From positions 16,559-80,558 of the forward strand of contig CAVXUA010000017.1 of assembly GCA_963764825.1 (NCBI GenBank): a stretch of DNA of 64,000 nt, read 5' to 3'. The stretch comes from JAZGGS01 sp963764825. GTDB lineage: Bacteria; Bacteroidota; Ignavibacteria; Ignavibacteriales; Ignavibacteriaceae. The notes under the pieces were generated by a model, which was not told the origin of the DNA, searched no databases, and worked only from the letters and a program-made list of their open reading frames with translations. Below are positions 21,889 to 32,254 of the stretch, in pieces (position 1 is the first letter of the stretch; each line of letters starts with the position of its first letter). The position numbers were made by a program, and so were the translations under genes.

Positions 21889-22469
21889 TGGACGACTTTT
21901 TTGAAATACTTATTTACCTGTTCATTATAATCAGTTTCGTTAGTTCTTTTTTCAAAAAGAAAAAGAAGCAGCAGCAAAAGTTGCAGGTTCCAGGCTCCCA
22001 AGTTAATTCGCAAGAACAAACAGGGCACCCAGTAAAGAAGATAGAACCGGAAGTAAAAGTTGAACCGGAAATCGACATTTTTAAAGATCTTGAAAAATTC
22101 TTTAATGTAGGTAAACCTGAAAAGGAAGCTTCAAAAGAGCATAATGATAAGGAAATGTATGAAGGAGCTAAGGATAGAAAAGATTATATAGCAGTTCCAG
22201 AGGAAAGTTTTCACAAAAAAACCTCTTCAGAGCATACATTCATTAATCCCTGGGATAAGAAAAGAAAAGAAATAGACATAAAAGTTGCGAAGGTTGATAA
22301 AACAATTGAAGAACAGGCATCAAAATTTGAAGAGTATCTTCAGAAAAAAGAAACTGCTGCTAGTGAAATAAGCAAGGAGATACGAACGCGTCTAAATGAT
22401 CCTGCAAGTTTAAAAGATTATATAATTATTTCAGAGATTATGGGTAAGCCAAAATCTCTTAGGAGGTGA
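21888..22469 (+). CDS. Small membrane-anchored charged protein downstream of floA
   Basis: 193 residues: one N-terminal membrane helix (FFEILIYLFIIISFVSSFF), a Lys/Gln-rich stretch, a long charged low-complexity middle and a conserved-looking end, LKDYIIISEIMGKPKSLRR. I do not recognise a named family. One-base overlap with floA suggests a partner or regulator of the flotillin, which is inference. The helix followed by KKKKKQQQK predicts a cytoplasmic tail. Confidence 0.75.
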   Translation: MDDFFEILIYLFIIISFVSSFFKKKKKQQQKLQVPGSQVNSQEQTGHPVKKIEPEVKVEPEIDIFKDLEKFFNVGKPEKEASKEHNDKEMYEGAKDRKDYIAVPEESFHKKTSSEHTFINPWDKKRKEIDIKVAKVDKTIEEQASKFEEYLQKKETAASEISKEIRTRLNDPASLKDYIIISEIMGKPKSLRR

Positions 22470-22530
22470 ATCTTCTCTAAATTTTTGTTGGGAGAAAAAG
22501 TATTATAAAATTTTTAGATACGCTTCCTAT

Positions 22531-24528
22531 ATGAAGCAAAAAAAATATAAGCTAACAAGATTAGGCAATGCGGGCTTCGTTAAGAAAGTAGACGAAGCCC
22601 TTTTTGCTATTAATTACCAGCACGAACTTAATCCATCGCAGTACGAAGCTGTTGCAGCAGTTAACGGCGCTTATCTTATAATTGCAGGTGCAGGAACTGG
22701 TAAAACACGCACGCTTGTTTACCGCGTTGCGAGATTAATCGAATCCGGTTACGATCCACAATCAATATTGCTTCTTACCTTTACACGAAAAGCTGCAAAC
22801 GAAATGATGAAAAGAGCTTCGGTGCTTCTGGATGACCGTTGTTCCAAAATTCGCGGCGGAACGTTTCACTCTTTTGCAAATGTAACTTTAAGAAAATATG
22901 CAAAAGCGGCAGGTGTAGAATCTAACTTTACAATTTTAGACCAGGGAGACAGCGCAGATATTATAAATCTTATCCGATCGCAGGATGGTTTTATCAGCAA
23001 AGAAAAACGGTTCCCTAAAAAAGATACACTTAACAAAGTTTACAGCTTAAATGTTAACACTGGAATTCCTGTTGAGCAAATTATTGAGTCAGATTATCCT
23101 CACTTTATTTCCATGTTAGATAAAATAATTGAAGTACAGCACATCTATACAGATTACAAAAGAAAAAATAACCTGCTCGATTACGATGACCTGCTTGTTT
23201 ACCTGCGCGATTTTCTTCATAGCGGAAATTCTGCGGCAAAAAATCTTCTTTCAACAATAAAATTTGTGATGGTTGATGAATACCAGGATACAAACTATCT
23301 GCAGGCAGAAATTGTGCAAGGACTTGCAAAACATAACGGTAATGTTATGGTAGTTGGTGATGATGCGCAGTCAATCTATTCTTTTCGCGGAGCCAATTTT
23401 AAGAATATTATGGATTTTCCGAAGCTGTTTGATAATGTAAACGTAATTAAGATTGAAGAAAATTACAGAAGCGTTCAGGCAGTTCTCGATTTTGCTAACC
23501 AGGTTTACGAAGGTGCGGTTGAAAAATATACAAAAGTTCTCTACACGCAGAGGAAAGGAGGGGAACTTCCTTTTATTGTTGCTGCAGCAAATGAGAACAT
23601 GCAATCAAGGTTCATTGTGGAAAAAATTCTTGAACTTTTAGAAGAAGGTGTTCCGCTTAAAGATATTTCAGTGCTTTTCCGCTCTTCATTTTTTTCATTC
23701 AACCTGGAGATTGAATTATCAAAAGCAGGAATTCCTTTTCAGAAATTCGGCGGAATAAAGTTTATTGAAACTGCACACGTGAAAGATGTGCTGGCATTTT
23801 TAAGAATTGCATCAAACCCAAAAGATATTGTCAGCTGGTACCGGGTTTTGTTGTTGCATGAGGGTGTAGGACCTAAAACTGCGCAGAGAATTTTGGATGA
23901 ACTTGCAACTGCAAGATTAACAATTGAAAAACATCCTGGAAATAAAAAGGAATTTCAGTATTATAAATTGAAAGAGCTCTTTATTCTTCTCTATAAATTA
24001 CACACAACTAAAGCTTCTCCTTCAGAAAAAGCAGCAATGGTTTTAGAATATTATCATCCTCTCTTTAAGCATAAATATGATGATTTTAATAAACGAAATA
24101 AAGATCTTGAAATTCTACAAAACATTTCTGAAAACTACCGTTCGCTTAATTCATTTTTAGCAGATATGGCGATTGAGCCAGTTATTAATAGTGTGATTGA
24201 TATTTCCGAAACAGATAAAGAGGATGAATACCTCACTCTTTCTACAATTCATTCTGCCAAAGGATTGGAATGGCATTCTGTTTTTGTAATACATGCAATT
24301 GAGGGTTACTTTCCTTCTACTCGTGCTGCAGAGAGTCTTGATTCTTTAGAAGAAGAAAGAAGGTTAATGTACGTTGCAGCTACAAGAGCAAAACAAAACC
24401 TGTTTGTTACATACCCGATGAATATGTACAACCGGATGGAAGGAATAACTCTTTCAAAACCATCAAGATTTATTTCGGAAATCTCACCGGATAAAGCTGA
24501 GGGCTGGCTTGTTGAGGATGAGTATTAA
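22531..24528 (+). CDS. UvrD/PcrA-family ATP-dependent DNA helicase
   Basis: 665 residues, intact. SF1 motifs in order: Q-motif LNPSQYEAV, Walker A AGAGTGKTRT, motif Ia TFTRKAANEM, motif II VDEYQDTN, motif III GDDAQSIYSFRGA, motif IV EENYRS, motif V STIHSAKGLEWHSVFV and motif VI RRLMYVAATRAK. Proteins of this type unwind DNA 3' to 5' in repair and replication restart. At about 665 residues it is somewhat short compared with UvrD (~720). Located 62 bases after the small membrane protein. Confidence 0.93.
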   Translation: MKQKKYKLTRLGNAGFVKKVDEALFAINYQHELNPSQYEAVAAVNGAYLIIAGAGTGKTRTLVYRVARLIESGYDPQSILLLTFTRKAANEMMKRASVLLDDRCSKIRGGTFHSFANVTLRKYAKAAGVESNFTILDQGDSADIINLIRSQDGFISKEKRFPKKDTLNKVYSLNVNTGIPVEQIIESDYPHFISMLDKIIEVQHIYTDYKRKNNLLDYDDLLVYLRDFLHSGNSAAKNLLSTIKFVMVDEYQDTNYLQAEIVQGLAKHNGNVMVVGDDAQSIYSFRGANFKNIMDFPKLFDNVNVIKIEENYRSVQAVLDFANQVYEGAVEKYTKVLYTQRKGGELPFIVAAANENMQSRFIVEKILELLEEGVPLKDISVLFRSSFFSFNLEIELSKAGIPFQKFGGIKFIETAHVKDVLAFLRIASNPKDIVSWYRVLLLHEGVGPKTAQRILDELATARLTIEKHPGNKKEFQYYKLKELFILLYKLHTTKASPSEKAAMVLEYYHPLFKHKYDDFNKRNKDLEILQNISENYRSLNSFLADMAIEPVINSVIDISETDKEDEYLTLSTIHSAKGLEWHSVFVIHAIEGYFPSTRAAESLDSLEEERRLMYVAATRAKQNLFVTYPMNMYNRMEGITLSKPSRFISEISPDKAEGWLVEDEY

Positions 24529-24868
24529 TAGATATTATCTTTATTGATACAAGATTAAATAGCGAACACCGATTAACGATTTGAGAAATAAGAAATAAAA
24601 CATTCTTCATAAATCGAAATTCATTTGTCGTTATTCGTTATTTTTTTGCATTAATTAATAGTGCCGGTCACTTCCAAAATTGAATGACAATTTAATAATA
24701 TCTAGAAAGGATTTTGTTTGGATACATTAAATTACACTTATTGTAATATTTTTACAGTAATTAGATTCATCTTAAATGATAATTAAATTTATTTCTTTAT
24801 TTCATTTAACTATTTTGCCCCTGCATATTTCAAACTTATAATATTTTTTTCATCATACATTATTCTGA
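24529..24868. other. Intergenic region
   Basis: A 340-base AT-rich spacer between the helicase and the glycosyltransferase. I find no gene, no strong terminator hairpin and no repeat that I can name. Confidence 0.55.
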
Positions 24869-25945
24869 ATGGTTATAATAATAACTGCAATAGTGTTCCT
24901 ATTAATACTGAATGGAATTATAACAATTACCTTAAAAAAGGCAACCTCGAAATCCTCAGTAGGATCCAACAAAAAAAGCATTTCAATTATTATCGCACTT
25001 AAAAACGAAGAAAAAAAGATAGAAACTTTATTGGCATCACTTAACGAACTTGATTATCCCGCAGAATTTTTTGAAGTGATTTTTATCGATGATAATTCAA
25101 AGGATAGTACATACGATAATATTTCTGATAAGATTAAAAGGTTTTATAATTTTAACGTGTACAAACTGCAAAGTGAAAACAAATCCGGCAAGCGGAATGC
25201 TCTTGAACTTGGAATTAGTAAATCAGTACATCCATATATTTTAATTACTGATGCTGATTGTGAACCAGAAAAGGATTGGTTGAAGGTATATTCAAATAAA
25301 TTTACGGAATGCTTTGATTTTTTATTTGGAATTGCACCTTTCTTCCGGGAAAAATCTTCGGTTAACAAGATTTCCTGTTTTGAAAATCTTAGAAATACAA
25401 TGCTTTCGATTTTTGCAGCAAATATTTGTTTGCCTTACTCTGCTGCTGCAAGAAATTTCGGATTCAAAAAAACTTCATTTGAAAAAGTTGGCGGCTATTC
25501 AAAAACAACCGATGCACTAAGTGGTGATGATGATCTCCTTCTGCGGGAAGCAGTTAGAAACAATCTTAAGATCGGTACGGTTACAGCAAAAGGTTCGTTT
25601 GTTTTTTCTAGAACGAAAGAGACATTTAAAGATTACTTCAGGCAGCGTGCAAGGCACACTCAAACTTCTTTTCATTACCTGTTTAAGCAGCAGTTAGCAC
25701 TCGGTTTATGGCATCTATTTAATTTATTAATACTTTTTTCTCCAATATTGTTTTTCGTTAATGTTTACTTCCTGTTGCTTCTTCCTACTAAGCTTTTTAT
25801 CGATCTGCTTATTGTTTTGTTTAACCAGGAAAAATTCAGTTACAAATTTTCTTTTACAGAAGTATTTTACCTGCAAATTTTTTACGAGCTTTTACTTATC
25901 ATTCATTTCTTAAATGCAAAGTTTGGTAAGATAGAATGGAAGTAA
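24869..25945 (+). CDS. Membrane glycosyltransferase, family 2
   Basis: 358 residues. An N-terminal membrane helix (VIIITAIVFLLILNGIITI) precedes a GT-A domain: SIIIALKNEEKKIETLL, FIDDNSKDST, the metal-binding DxD in ITDADCEPEKDW, and GGYSKTTDALSGDDDLLLRE with an acceptor-site QRARHTQTSFHY (QxxRW-like). Two or more membrane helices follow near residues 275-340. It most likely transfers a sugar to a lipid or polymer at the cytoplasmic face. It overlaps the next gene (a methyltransferase) by 10 bases, so they may modify one glycan or lipid. Confidence 0.88.
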   Translation: MVIIITAIVFLLILNGIITITLKKATSKSSVGSNKKSISIIIALKNEEKKIETLLASLNELDYPAEFFEVIFIDDNSKDSTYDNISDKIKRFYNFNVYKLQSENKSGKRNALELGISKSVHPYILITDADCEPEKDWLKVYSNKFTECFDFLFGIAPFFREKSSVNKISCFENLRNTMLSIFAANICLPYSAAARNFGFKKTSFEKVGGYSKTTDALSGDDDLLLREAVRNNLKIGTVTAKGSFVFSRTKETFKDYFRQRARHTQTSFHYLFKQQLALGLWHLFNLLILFSPILFFVNVYFLLLLPTKLFIDLLIVLFNQEKFSYKFSFTEVFYLQIFYELLLIIHFLNAKFGKIEWK

Positions 25946-26760
25946 TTAAAACTGGACTGCCTCCCTGGCTTAATAAAGATCACCCAAATTATAAACGATG
26001 GAAACGTGCTCGGGAAATTTCGGAAGACCGCGGTAAGTTTGTTGAATCTGTTTTATCAAATGAAATGATACCATCCGGTTTGCGTATACTCGATCTTGGT
26101 TCGGGTGAAGGGGGAACAGCTAAAGTACTTTCTGAAAAGAATGAGCTTATAAGTTTTGATATCAACATGAATAGATTGATGCAACAAGAAAATAATCAAT
26201 ATCAAAAAATTCTCGGTGATTCAGAACATCTTCCTTTTAACTTATATTCATTTGATGTAATCATTCTGCAGGATGTAATCGAACATCTTCAGAGTAAAAA
26301 AGATACAATTGATTCGCTTCATTCATTGCTGAAGAAAAATGGGATTATCTATTTAAGCACACCAAATAAAATATCGATCTTTAATGTTATTGCTGATCCT
26401 CATTGGGGTGTTCCTTTCATTTCGCTTTTAAAGAGAGAGAGTATTCGAAAATACTTTTTAAGTATCTTCCGCAAAACTGAAGCAGCCAGGAGAGATATTG
26501 CAGAATTATTTTCACTTAAAAACTTACTGAGTTTATTTGAAGATAAGTTTGAAGTAAGATTATTTACTTCTCATTCAGTTAAAGAACTTTTTAATGGGCA
26601 TAAAGGAATTGTCTGGAGCAACTTTCATTTAAAGCTAGTTGGAGCTGTAAACAAACTTAAAATTGGAAGATTGATAACCTTGATGGCAAACGATAAGCCA
26701 GGATTAATAAATAATTTTTTTACACCGACTTTTTATATCACTTTGAAAAAAAAGAATTAA
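25936..26760 (+). CDS. Class I SAM-dependent methyltransferase
   Basis: 274 residues. The SAM-binding motif I is LRILDLGSGEGGTAKVLS near residue 45, followed by ELISFDIN, and motif IV-like DVIILQDVIEHL, as in UbiE/Methyltransf_11 proteins. Substrate is unknown. The 10-base overlap with the glycosyltransferase gene suggests that they are translated together and act in one cell-envelope pathway; that is inference. Confidence 0.85.
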   Translation: MEVIKTGLPPWLNKDHPNYKRWKRAREISEDRGKFVESVLSNEMIPSGLRILDLGSGEGGTAKVLSEKNELISFDINMNRLMQQENNQYQKILGDSEHLPFNLYSFDVIILQDVIEHLQSKKDTIDSLHSLLKKNGIIYLSTPNKISIFNVIADPHWGVPFISLLKRESIRKYFLSIFRKTEAARRDIAELFSLKNLLSLFEDKFEVRLFTSHSVKELFNGHKGIVWSNFHLKLVGAVNKLKIGRLITLMANDKPGLINNFFTPTFYITLKKKN

Positions 26761-26839
26761 AAGAATAATAGTCCAACATCTTTTGATTTGACCAATAATT
26801 GGTATATTTTATTTTGACACAGTTCAAATTTTAAATGCG

Positions 26840-27232
26840 ATGACAAATAACCAGTTAGCCCTAAAAGCTGTGGAAGCAAAATCGAAAGCGTTGCCAACTT
26901 ATTCAAATTTTTATGTCGGAGCAGCTTTACTAACCGAGGATGGGAAAGTTTACACAGGTGGTAATATTGAAACAAGCTCATACAGTTTAACAATCTGTGC
27001 TGAACGGGTTGCAATTTTTAAAGCAATCTCTGAAGGAGAGCGAAAGTTTAAAGCAATTGCAGTCGCAGGAGATACCGATGACTTCATTTCTCCCTGTGGA
27101 GCCTGCCGGCAAGTTATAAGCGACCTTTGCGGAGACATCAATATTATAATGGTTAATAATAAAAATGAGTTTAAGGTAAGTAAAGCCTTAGAACTTCTAC
27201 CACTGGCATTTGGTGACAAAGATTTAAAGTAA
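26840..27232 (+). CDS. cdd: Cytidine deaminase
   Basis: 130 residues. The zinc site is complete: CAERVAIFKAI supplies one cysteine and the catalytic glutamate, and SPCGACRQVI the other two cysteines. AYSNFYVGAAL-type sequence (here TYSNFYVGAALLTEDG) is the substrate-binding entry. The enzyme deaminates cytidine or deoxycytidine to (deoxy)uridine. First gene of a nucleoside-salvage run with tdk, a nucleoside transporter and a purine nucleoside phosphorylase. Confidence 0.94.
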   Translation: MTNNQLALKAVEAKSKALPTYSNFYVGAALLTEDGKVYTGGNIETSSYSLTICAERVAIFKAISEGERKFKAIAVAGDTDDFISPCGACRQVISDLCGDINIIMVNNKNEFKVSKALELLPLAFGDKDLK

Positions 27233-27274
27233 AATTACTCTAAATTCTTTAAATTTCACTATCTAAAATATTTT

Positions 27275-27850
27275 ATGGTTGAATTTCCGCACGCTATGCC
27301 CAAAGATACCGGCTGGATAGAGATAATTACCGGCTGCATGTTCAGCGGCAAAACAGAAGAACTAATTCGCCGGTTAAGAAGGGCAGAAATTGCCAAACAA
27401 AAAGTCAAAATTTTTAAACCGCTAATTGATACTCGTTACTCTAATGAATCTATTGTATCACACAACGAGCAGTCACTCCCTTCAATTTTAATAAAAGATA
27501 TTAAAGAAGTTCTGGATCAATCTGATGATGCGCAAGTTGTAGCAATTGATGAAGCACAGTTCTTTTCAGCTGATATAACCAAGGTGTGCAACAAGCTTGC
27601 TATGAAGGGCAAAAGAGTTATTGTTGCGGGGTTAGACCAGGATTTTCGCGGTGTTCCTTTCGAGCCGATGCCGCAGCTTTTAGCTATTGCAGAATATATC
27701 ACCAAGCAGCTTGCAATTTGTGTGGAGTGCGGTAACCCTGCAGATAAAACCCAAAGAAAAACAGCTTCATCAGAAAGAGTGATAGTTGGTGCGGCAGATA
27801 TTTACGAAGCACGCTGCAGGCAGTGCCATTACATCCCCAAAGAATCTTAA
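27275..27850 (+). CDS. tdk: Thymidine kinase
   Basis: 191 residues. P-loop GCMFSGKTEELIRRLRR, Walker B AIDEAQFF, VAGLDQDFRGVPFEPMP and the zinc-ribbon cysteines CVECGNPADKTQRK and CRQCH identify type II thymidine kinase, which phosphorylates thymidine with ATP. Alternative starts lie a few codons downstream; the first ATG adds VEFPHAMPKDTGWIEI. It lies 42 bases after cdd and 9 before the transporter. Confidence 0.95.
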   Translation: MVEFPHAMPKDTGWIEIITGCMFSGKTEELIRRLRRAEIAKQKVKIFKPLIDTRYSNESIVSHNEQSLPSILIKDIKEVLDQSDDAQVVAIDEAQFFSADITKVCNKLAMKGKRVIVAGLDQDFRGVPFEPMPQLLAIAEYITKQLAICVECGNPADKTQRKTASSERVIVGAADIYEARCRQCHYIPKES

Positions 27851-27859
27851 GGATACAAA

Positions 27860-29218
27860 ATGGAATTAAACTCAATCTTAAGAGGTTTTGTAGGAATTAT
27901 TGTTTTAGTTGGTATTGCTTTCCTGCTTTCTAACAATAAAAAGAATATAGACTGGAAACTTGTAGGAACAGGTCTTGGTCTTCAATTTGTTTTCGCAGTA
28001 TTTATTCTCCGCAGCGAAGAACTTAGGAGTTTCTTTTTCATTCTTGGCTGGCCAAAAGATTTCTTCGGATGGATAAGCGGATTTTTTGTTGTGGTATTAA
28101 ACTTTACAATGGCAGGTGCACAGTTTGTTTTTGGTGATCTCGCAAAACTTCCCGGAAGTGAAGGATCTATGGGTTCATTTTTTGCCTTCCAGGTTCTTCC
28201 TACAATTATTTTCTTCGCATGCTTGATGTCAATTCTTTATTACCTCGGTTTCATGCAAATGATAGTTAGGGGGATGGCATGGGTTATGGCAAGATTTTTA
28301 GGAACCAGCGGTGCAGAATCTCTCTCCTGCTCCGCAAATATTTTTGTGGGGCAAACCGAAGCTCCATTAATGATAAAACCATATTTAAAGGAGATGACTA
28401 AAAGTGAAATCCTTACCATAATGGTGGGAGGTATGGCAACAATTGCAGGTGGAGTGATGGCTGCATATATCCAGATACTTGGAAGTGCATACTCAATTAA
28501 GCATGGGGTGCCACTTGTTGAAGCCCAGCAGTTTTTTGCCACACAGCTTCTCGGTGCAAGTATTATGGCGGCTCCTGCAGCAATTGTTATTTCAAAAATT
28601 CTTTTTCCGGAAACTGGTGAACCTAAAACAAAAGGTACAGTAAAAATTGATGTTGAAAAGGATGCCTCAAACATTATTGAGGCTGCTGCTAATGGTGCCG
28701 CTGCAGGGCTTAAGCTGGCTTTGAATGTTGGAGCAATGTTGTTGGCTTTTATTGCTCTTATCGCCCTGGTAAATTATTTATTGAACGGACTTGGGGATCT
28801 GGTAAACTGGAATGAATCACTTAAAGCAAACTACGGTCAGCCGCTTAGCTTTGAGTTATTGTTGGGTTGGATATTCCAGTTTGTTGCTTTTAGTATTGGG
28901 GTGCCGTGGGAAGATGCACTTAGATTCGGAAGCCTGCTTGGCACTAAAATAGTTGTTAATGAATTTGTTGCATACTCTGAGATGGGAACGATGATTGAAG
29001 CTGGAAAAATCTTAAATGAAAAAACTATCCTCATGGCAACCTATGCTTTATGCGGTTTTGCAAACTTCAGCTCCATTGCAATACAGATTGGTGGCTTGGG
29101 ACCTCTTGCCCCGAATAAAAAATCAGATATTGCGGGTTTAGGAATAAAGGCTGTTATTGGAGGTGTAATGGCAACATTAATGACGGCTACATTAGCAGGA
29201 TTATTGTTTATAAAATAA
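27860..29218 (+). CDS. Concentrative nucleoside transporter (CNT/NupC family)
   Basis: 452 residues with about ten membrane helices. The CNT motifs are clear: GTSGAESLSCSANIFVGQTEAPLMIKPYL-region residues around 150-180 with the GAES and QTEAP signatures, and later NEFVAYSEM and LCGFANFSSIAIQIGGLG. The family imports nucleosides with sodium or proton symport across the inner membrane. A long extra hydrophobic N-terminal region and a linker (ETGEPKTKGTVKIDVEKD) resemble other Bacteroidota members. Its place between tdk and a nucleoside phosphorylase supports nucleoside uptake for salvage. Confidence 0.92.
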   Translation: MELNSILRGFVGIIVLVGIAFLLSNNKKNIDWKLVGTGLGLQFVFAVFILRSEELRSFFFILGWPKDFFGWISGFFVVVLNFTMAGAQFVFGDLAKLPGSEGSMGSFFAFQVLPTIIFFACLMSILYYLGFMQMIVRGMAWVMARFLGTSGAESLSCSANIFVGQTEAPLMIKPYLKEMTKSEILTIMVGGMATIAGGVMAAYIQILGSAYSIKHGVPLVEAQQFFATQLLGASIMAAPAAIVISKILFPETGEPKTKGTVKIDVEKDASNIIEAAANGAAAGLKLALNVGAMLLAFIALIALVNYLLNGLGDLVNWNESLKANYGQPLSFELLLGWIFQFVAFSIGVPWEDALRFGSLLGTKIVVNEFVAYSEMGTMIEAGKILNEKTILMATYALCGFANFSSIAIQIGGLGPLAPNKKSDIAGLGIKAVIGGVMATLMTATLAGLLFIK

Positions 29219-29251
29219 ACTTGGTACTTGATATAACTTTACTAAAATATT

Positions 29252-30076
29252 ATGCACATTGATCTTTCATTTAAATATAAAACCCTGATTGATCATTTAA
29301 ATAGTGAAAAACCTTTTGAACCTGATTTTGCAATAGTTCTTGGAAGCGGGCTTGGTGGATTTACAAATTCTTTAAATGTTATAAAATCATTTCCTACCAA
29401 AAATCTTCCCGGCTATCCTGAATCGACTGTTGAAGGACATTCAGGCATAATTCACTTTGCTGAATCTGAAAATAAAAAACTTTTGCTCTTCCAGGGAAGA
29501 ATACATTTTTATGAAGGATACAAATTGAGTGAATGCATTCTCCCCTCTTTCATCGCCTGTAAACTAAAGTGTAGAAAAATACTTTTAACAAATGCTGCCG
29601 GTGGAATTAACAGGCAATTTAAACCAGGCGATCTTATGTTGGCAGCTTCGTTTAACGGAATTGAAATAAAAAAAGAATTAACCGGGCTGATTGGAGTTCC
29701 TTCAGAAAAGATTCATAATGAGTTCTTAGATTTTCCTTCTTCAGAGATGAACACGATTATTAGAAAATCAGCAATTGAAGAGAATATAGATCTTAAAGAA
29801 GGTGTTTACTGGTTTTCAAAGGGACCGAGTTATGAAACTCCTGCCGAGATTGAAATGATGCACAAGTTTGGCGGCGATGCAGTAGGTATGTCCACAGTTC
29901 CCGAAGCTGTTTTTGCTGTGTATATGGGAATGAAAACAGCATCAATTTCCTGCATAACAAATTATGCAGCCGGAATATCCAAACAAAAACTTACACACGA
30001 TGAAGTTACAGAAACAGCAAACCGGGTTGAGGATAAATTCAGTCGGCTGGTTAAAAGAATTATCAATTCAATTTAA
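29252..30076 (+). CDS. Purine nucleoside phosphorylase (PunA/PNP type)
   Basis: 274 residues. GSGLGGF at the phosphate site, EGHSGIIHF, FQGRIHFYEGY, ILLTNAAGGIN and the purine-site segment DAVGMSTVPEAVFAVYMG are characteristic of trimeric purine nucleoside phosphorylases (family 2). The enzyme splits inosine or guanosine with phosphate to give a free base and ribose-1-phosphate. It ends the salvage run begun by cdd. Confidence 0.93.
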   Translation: MHIDLSFKYKTLIDHLNSEKPFEPDFAIVLGSGLGGFTNSLNVIKSFPTKNLPGYPESTVEGHSGIIHFAESENKKLLLFQGRIHFYEGYKLSECILPSFIACKLKCRKILLTNAAGGINRQFKPGDLMLAASFNGIEIKKELTGLIGVPSEKIHNEFLDFPSSEMNTIIRKSAIEENIDLKEGVYWFSKGPSYETPAEIEMMHKFGGDAVGMSTVPEAVFAVYMGMKTASISCITNYAAGISKQKLTHDEVTETANRVEDKFSRLVKRIINSI

Positions 30077-30280
30077 ATTGTAACATGTAGATTAACTGTT
30101 GTATCACTTATTTACCAGTTAAGAAAAAGCGATTCTGAAATTCCATCACTCCTAAAACGTTCTATATTTTAATGATTTAGCAGATTTTATATATGCCAAT
30201 TCAATTGACTTTCTGAACCTTTACCCCTAATTTTGTTGTTCATTTTAATTTCAAACTAACACAGAAATTTTTACTAAAGT

Positions 30281-32224
30281 ATGAAAGAATTCAGGTTTAG
30301 ACTTATACTTATTGTTGGAGCTATCGCGCTTGCAATCTACCTTTTATGGCCTACCTATGTAGATTATCAGTATGGAAAAGAGATAGAAGAGACACTAAAG
30401 ACAAAGAAAGAAGAAATTATTTCCAGCCAGCCGGAGCTTACAAATACCCAGGTTGAAAAAATGCTTGAGGTTATTGAAGACAGCTTGTTAACTGATAATC
30501 CGGATATAAGTAAAACAAGAGAAAAGCGAATTAAGCTTGGACTTGATTTGCAGGGCGGTATGAGAGTTGTCCTCGAAGTTAATACAGGTAAACTAATTGA
30601 GAAACTTGCTAAAAACCCGGACGAAGTTTTCAAATCGCTGCTTGCAGAAGCAGAAGAAGAAGCTGCACTTTCCAACGAAGCTGTTGTAGATATTATCGCA
30701 CTAAAATTCCAGGAAAAAGGAATACGGCTAAGCCGTTACTTCGGCACAATTAGGCAGGATGATGATGAAATTCTTGCCGGTTTAAAAGATGATGCTGAAG
30801 ATGCAGTTACTCGTGCAATGGAAATTATAAGGAACAGGATTGATCAGTATGGCGTTTCCGAACCTTCAATCCAAAGGCAGGGAAGCCGCAGAATAATTGT
30901 TGAACTTCCCGGTGTTGCAAGAGAAGAAGAAGCAAAACAGTTATTGCAGGGTACTGCATTATTAGAGTTTAGAATTGTACGCGATCCTGATTTTGCTTTT
31001 GCAATTATGCAAAAAGTAGATGAGGTACTTGCGGGAAATATTATACAACCAGATACCAGCGAAACTGTTTCTGAGATAACAGATACAAGCAGGTTGATGG
31101 AGATACAACTCTTACTGCAGCTGAAGATACAATCCAACTGAAGAGCTTACCGAGGAAGAATTCAAACAGCAGCATCCATTCTTTTCAGTTGCGCTATTAG
31201 ATCCACAGGGAAGAAGTGCTGATGCTTATGTAAGAGGTGATGAAAGAAATAAACTTGAATTTATGCTTAGCAGACCTGAAGTTCAGAATGTGATACCAAA
31301 TAATGTTGAGTTTGTATTTTCTGCCAAATCATTACCCGGGCAGGAAGGAGAGGAAATTTATATAATGTATATGGTTAACAAAGCACCCGAGTTAACCGGT
31401 GGTGTTATAACCGATGCAGTTGCAACTATCGATCCGAATACTTCGGCACCTATTGTTAATATGACTATGAATTCTGAAGGTGCAACAGAATGGGCAAGAA
31501 TTACAGGCGCGAATGTTGGTAAACGAATTGCAATTATGTTAGATGGTGTTGTATTCTCAGCTCCCAACGTGCAAAATAAAATTCCGGGAGGTCGTTCACA
31601 AATTACAGGTATGGCAGATCTTAACGAAGCAAAGCTGCTTGAGATTGTATTAAAGGCAGGTGCCCTTCCTGCTCCTGTAGATATTATTGAAGAAAGAACT
31701 GTTGGTCCATCACTTGGGGCAGGATTCTGTTAACAGCGGATTACTTTCGGTGATAATTGGTTATATACTTGTTGGTATATTTATGATATTTTACTATCAT
31801 AGCACAGGTACAATTGCCGCAGCTGTGCTTACTTTCACTATTCTTTTTATACTTGGTGTTCTTGCAGGATTTAACGCTACTCTTACTCTACCCGGTATTG
31901 CAGGTATCATTTTAACAATTGGTATGGCAGTGGATGCCAACGTGCTTATCTTCGAGAGAATCAGGGAAGAGATGGCTACGGGTAAAACTATTAAGGCATC
32001 TATCGACAGCGGTTTTTCAAGAGCTTATTCAGCAATTATAGATTCAAACATTACTACATTCTTTACAGGCATTATACTTTATCCAGTTTGGTACAGGACC
32101 AATTCAGGGTTTTGCTTTAACATTAATGATAGGTATTGCTGCTAGTTTATTCAGCGCATTGGTTGTTGCAAGATTAATCTTTGATATGATGGTAGCAAAA
32201 GGTATTAAAGTTACTGTAGGATAA
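30281..32224 (+). CDS. secD: Protein translocase subunit SecD (three or more frameshifts)
   Basis: The repaired protein has about 645 residues: N-terminal membrane helix (LILIVGAIALAIYLLWP), the LGLDLQGGMRVVLEV motif of the P1 domain, RAMEIIRNRIDQYGVSEPSI, a second periplasmic portion (ELTGGVITDAVATIDPNT, GKRIAIMLDGVVFSAP), and five C-terminal membrane helices with GMAVDANVLIFERIREE. SecDF uses the proton gradient to pull exported proteins across the inner membrane. Frames change near 31110, 31240, 31715 and 32085. Full length and gene order secD-secF are normal, so the shifts are probably errors. Confidence 0.93.
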
Positions 32225-32254
32225 TTTAAACGCTTTAAGGAGTTCACTTATAAA

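Noticed and set aside
22571..22600. 9-bp inverted repeat GGGCTTCGT/ACGAAGCCC
   Set aside because: It lies inside the helicase coding region near the N-terminus and no regulatory role is indicated; it is probably chance.
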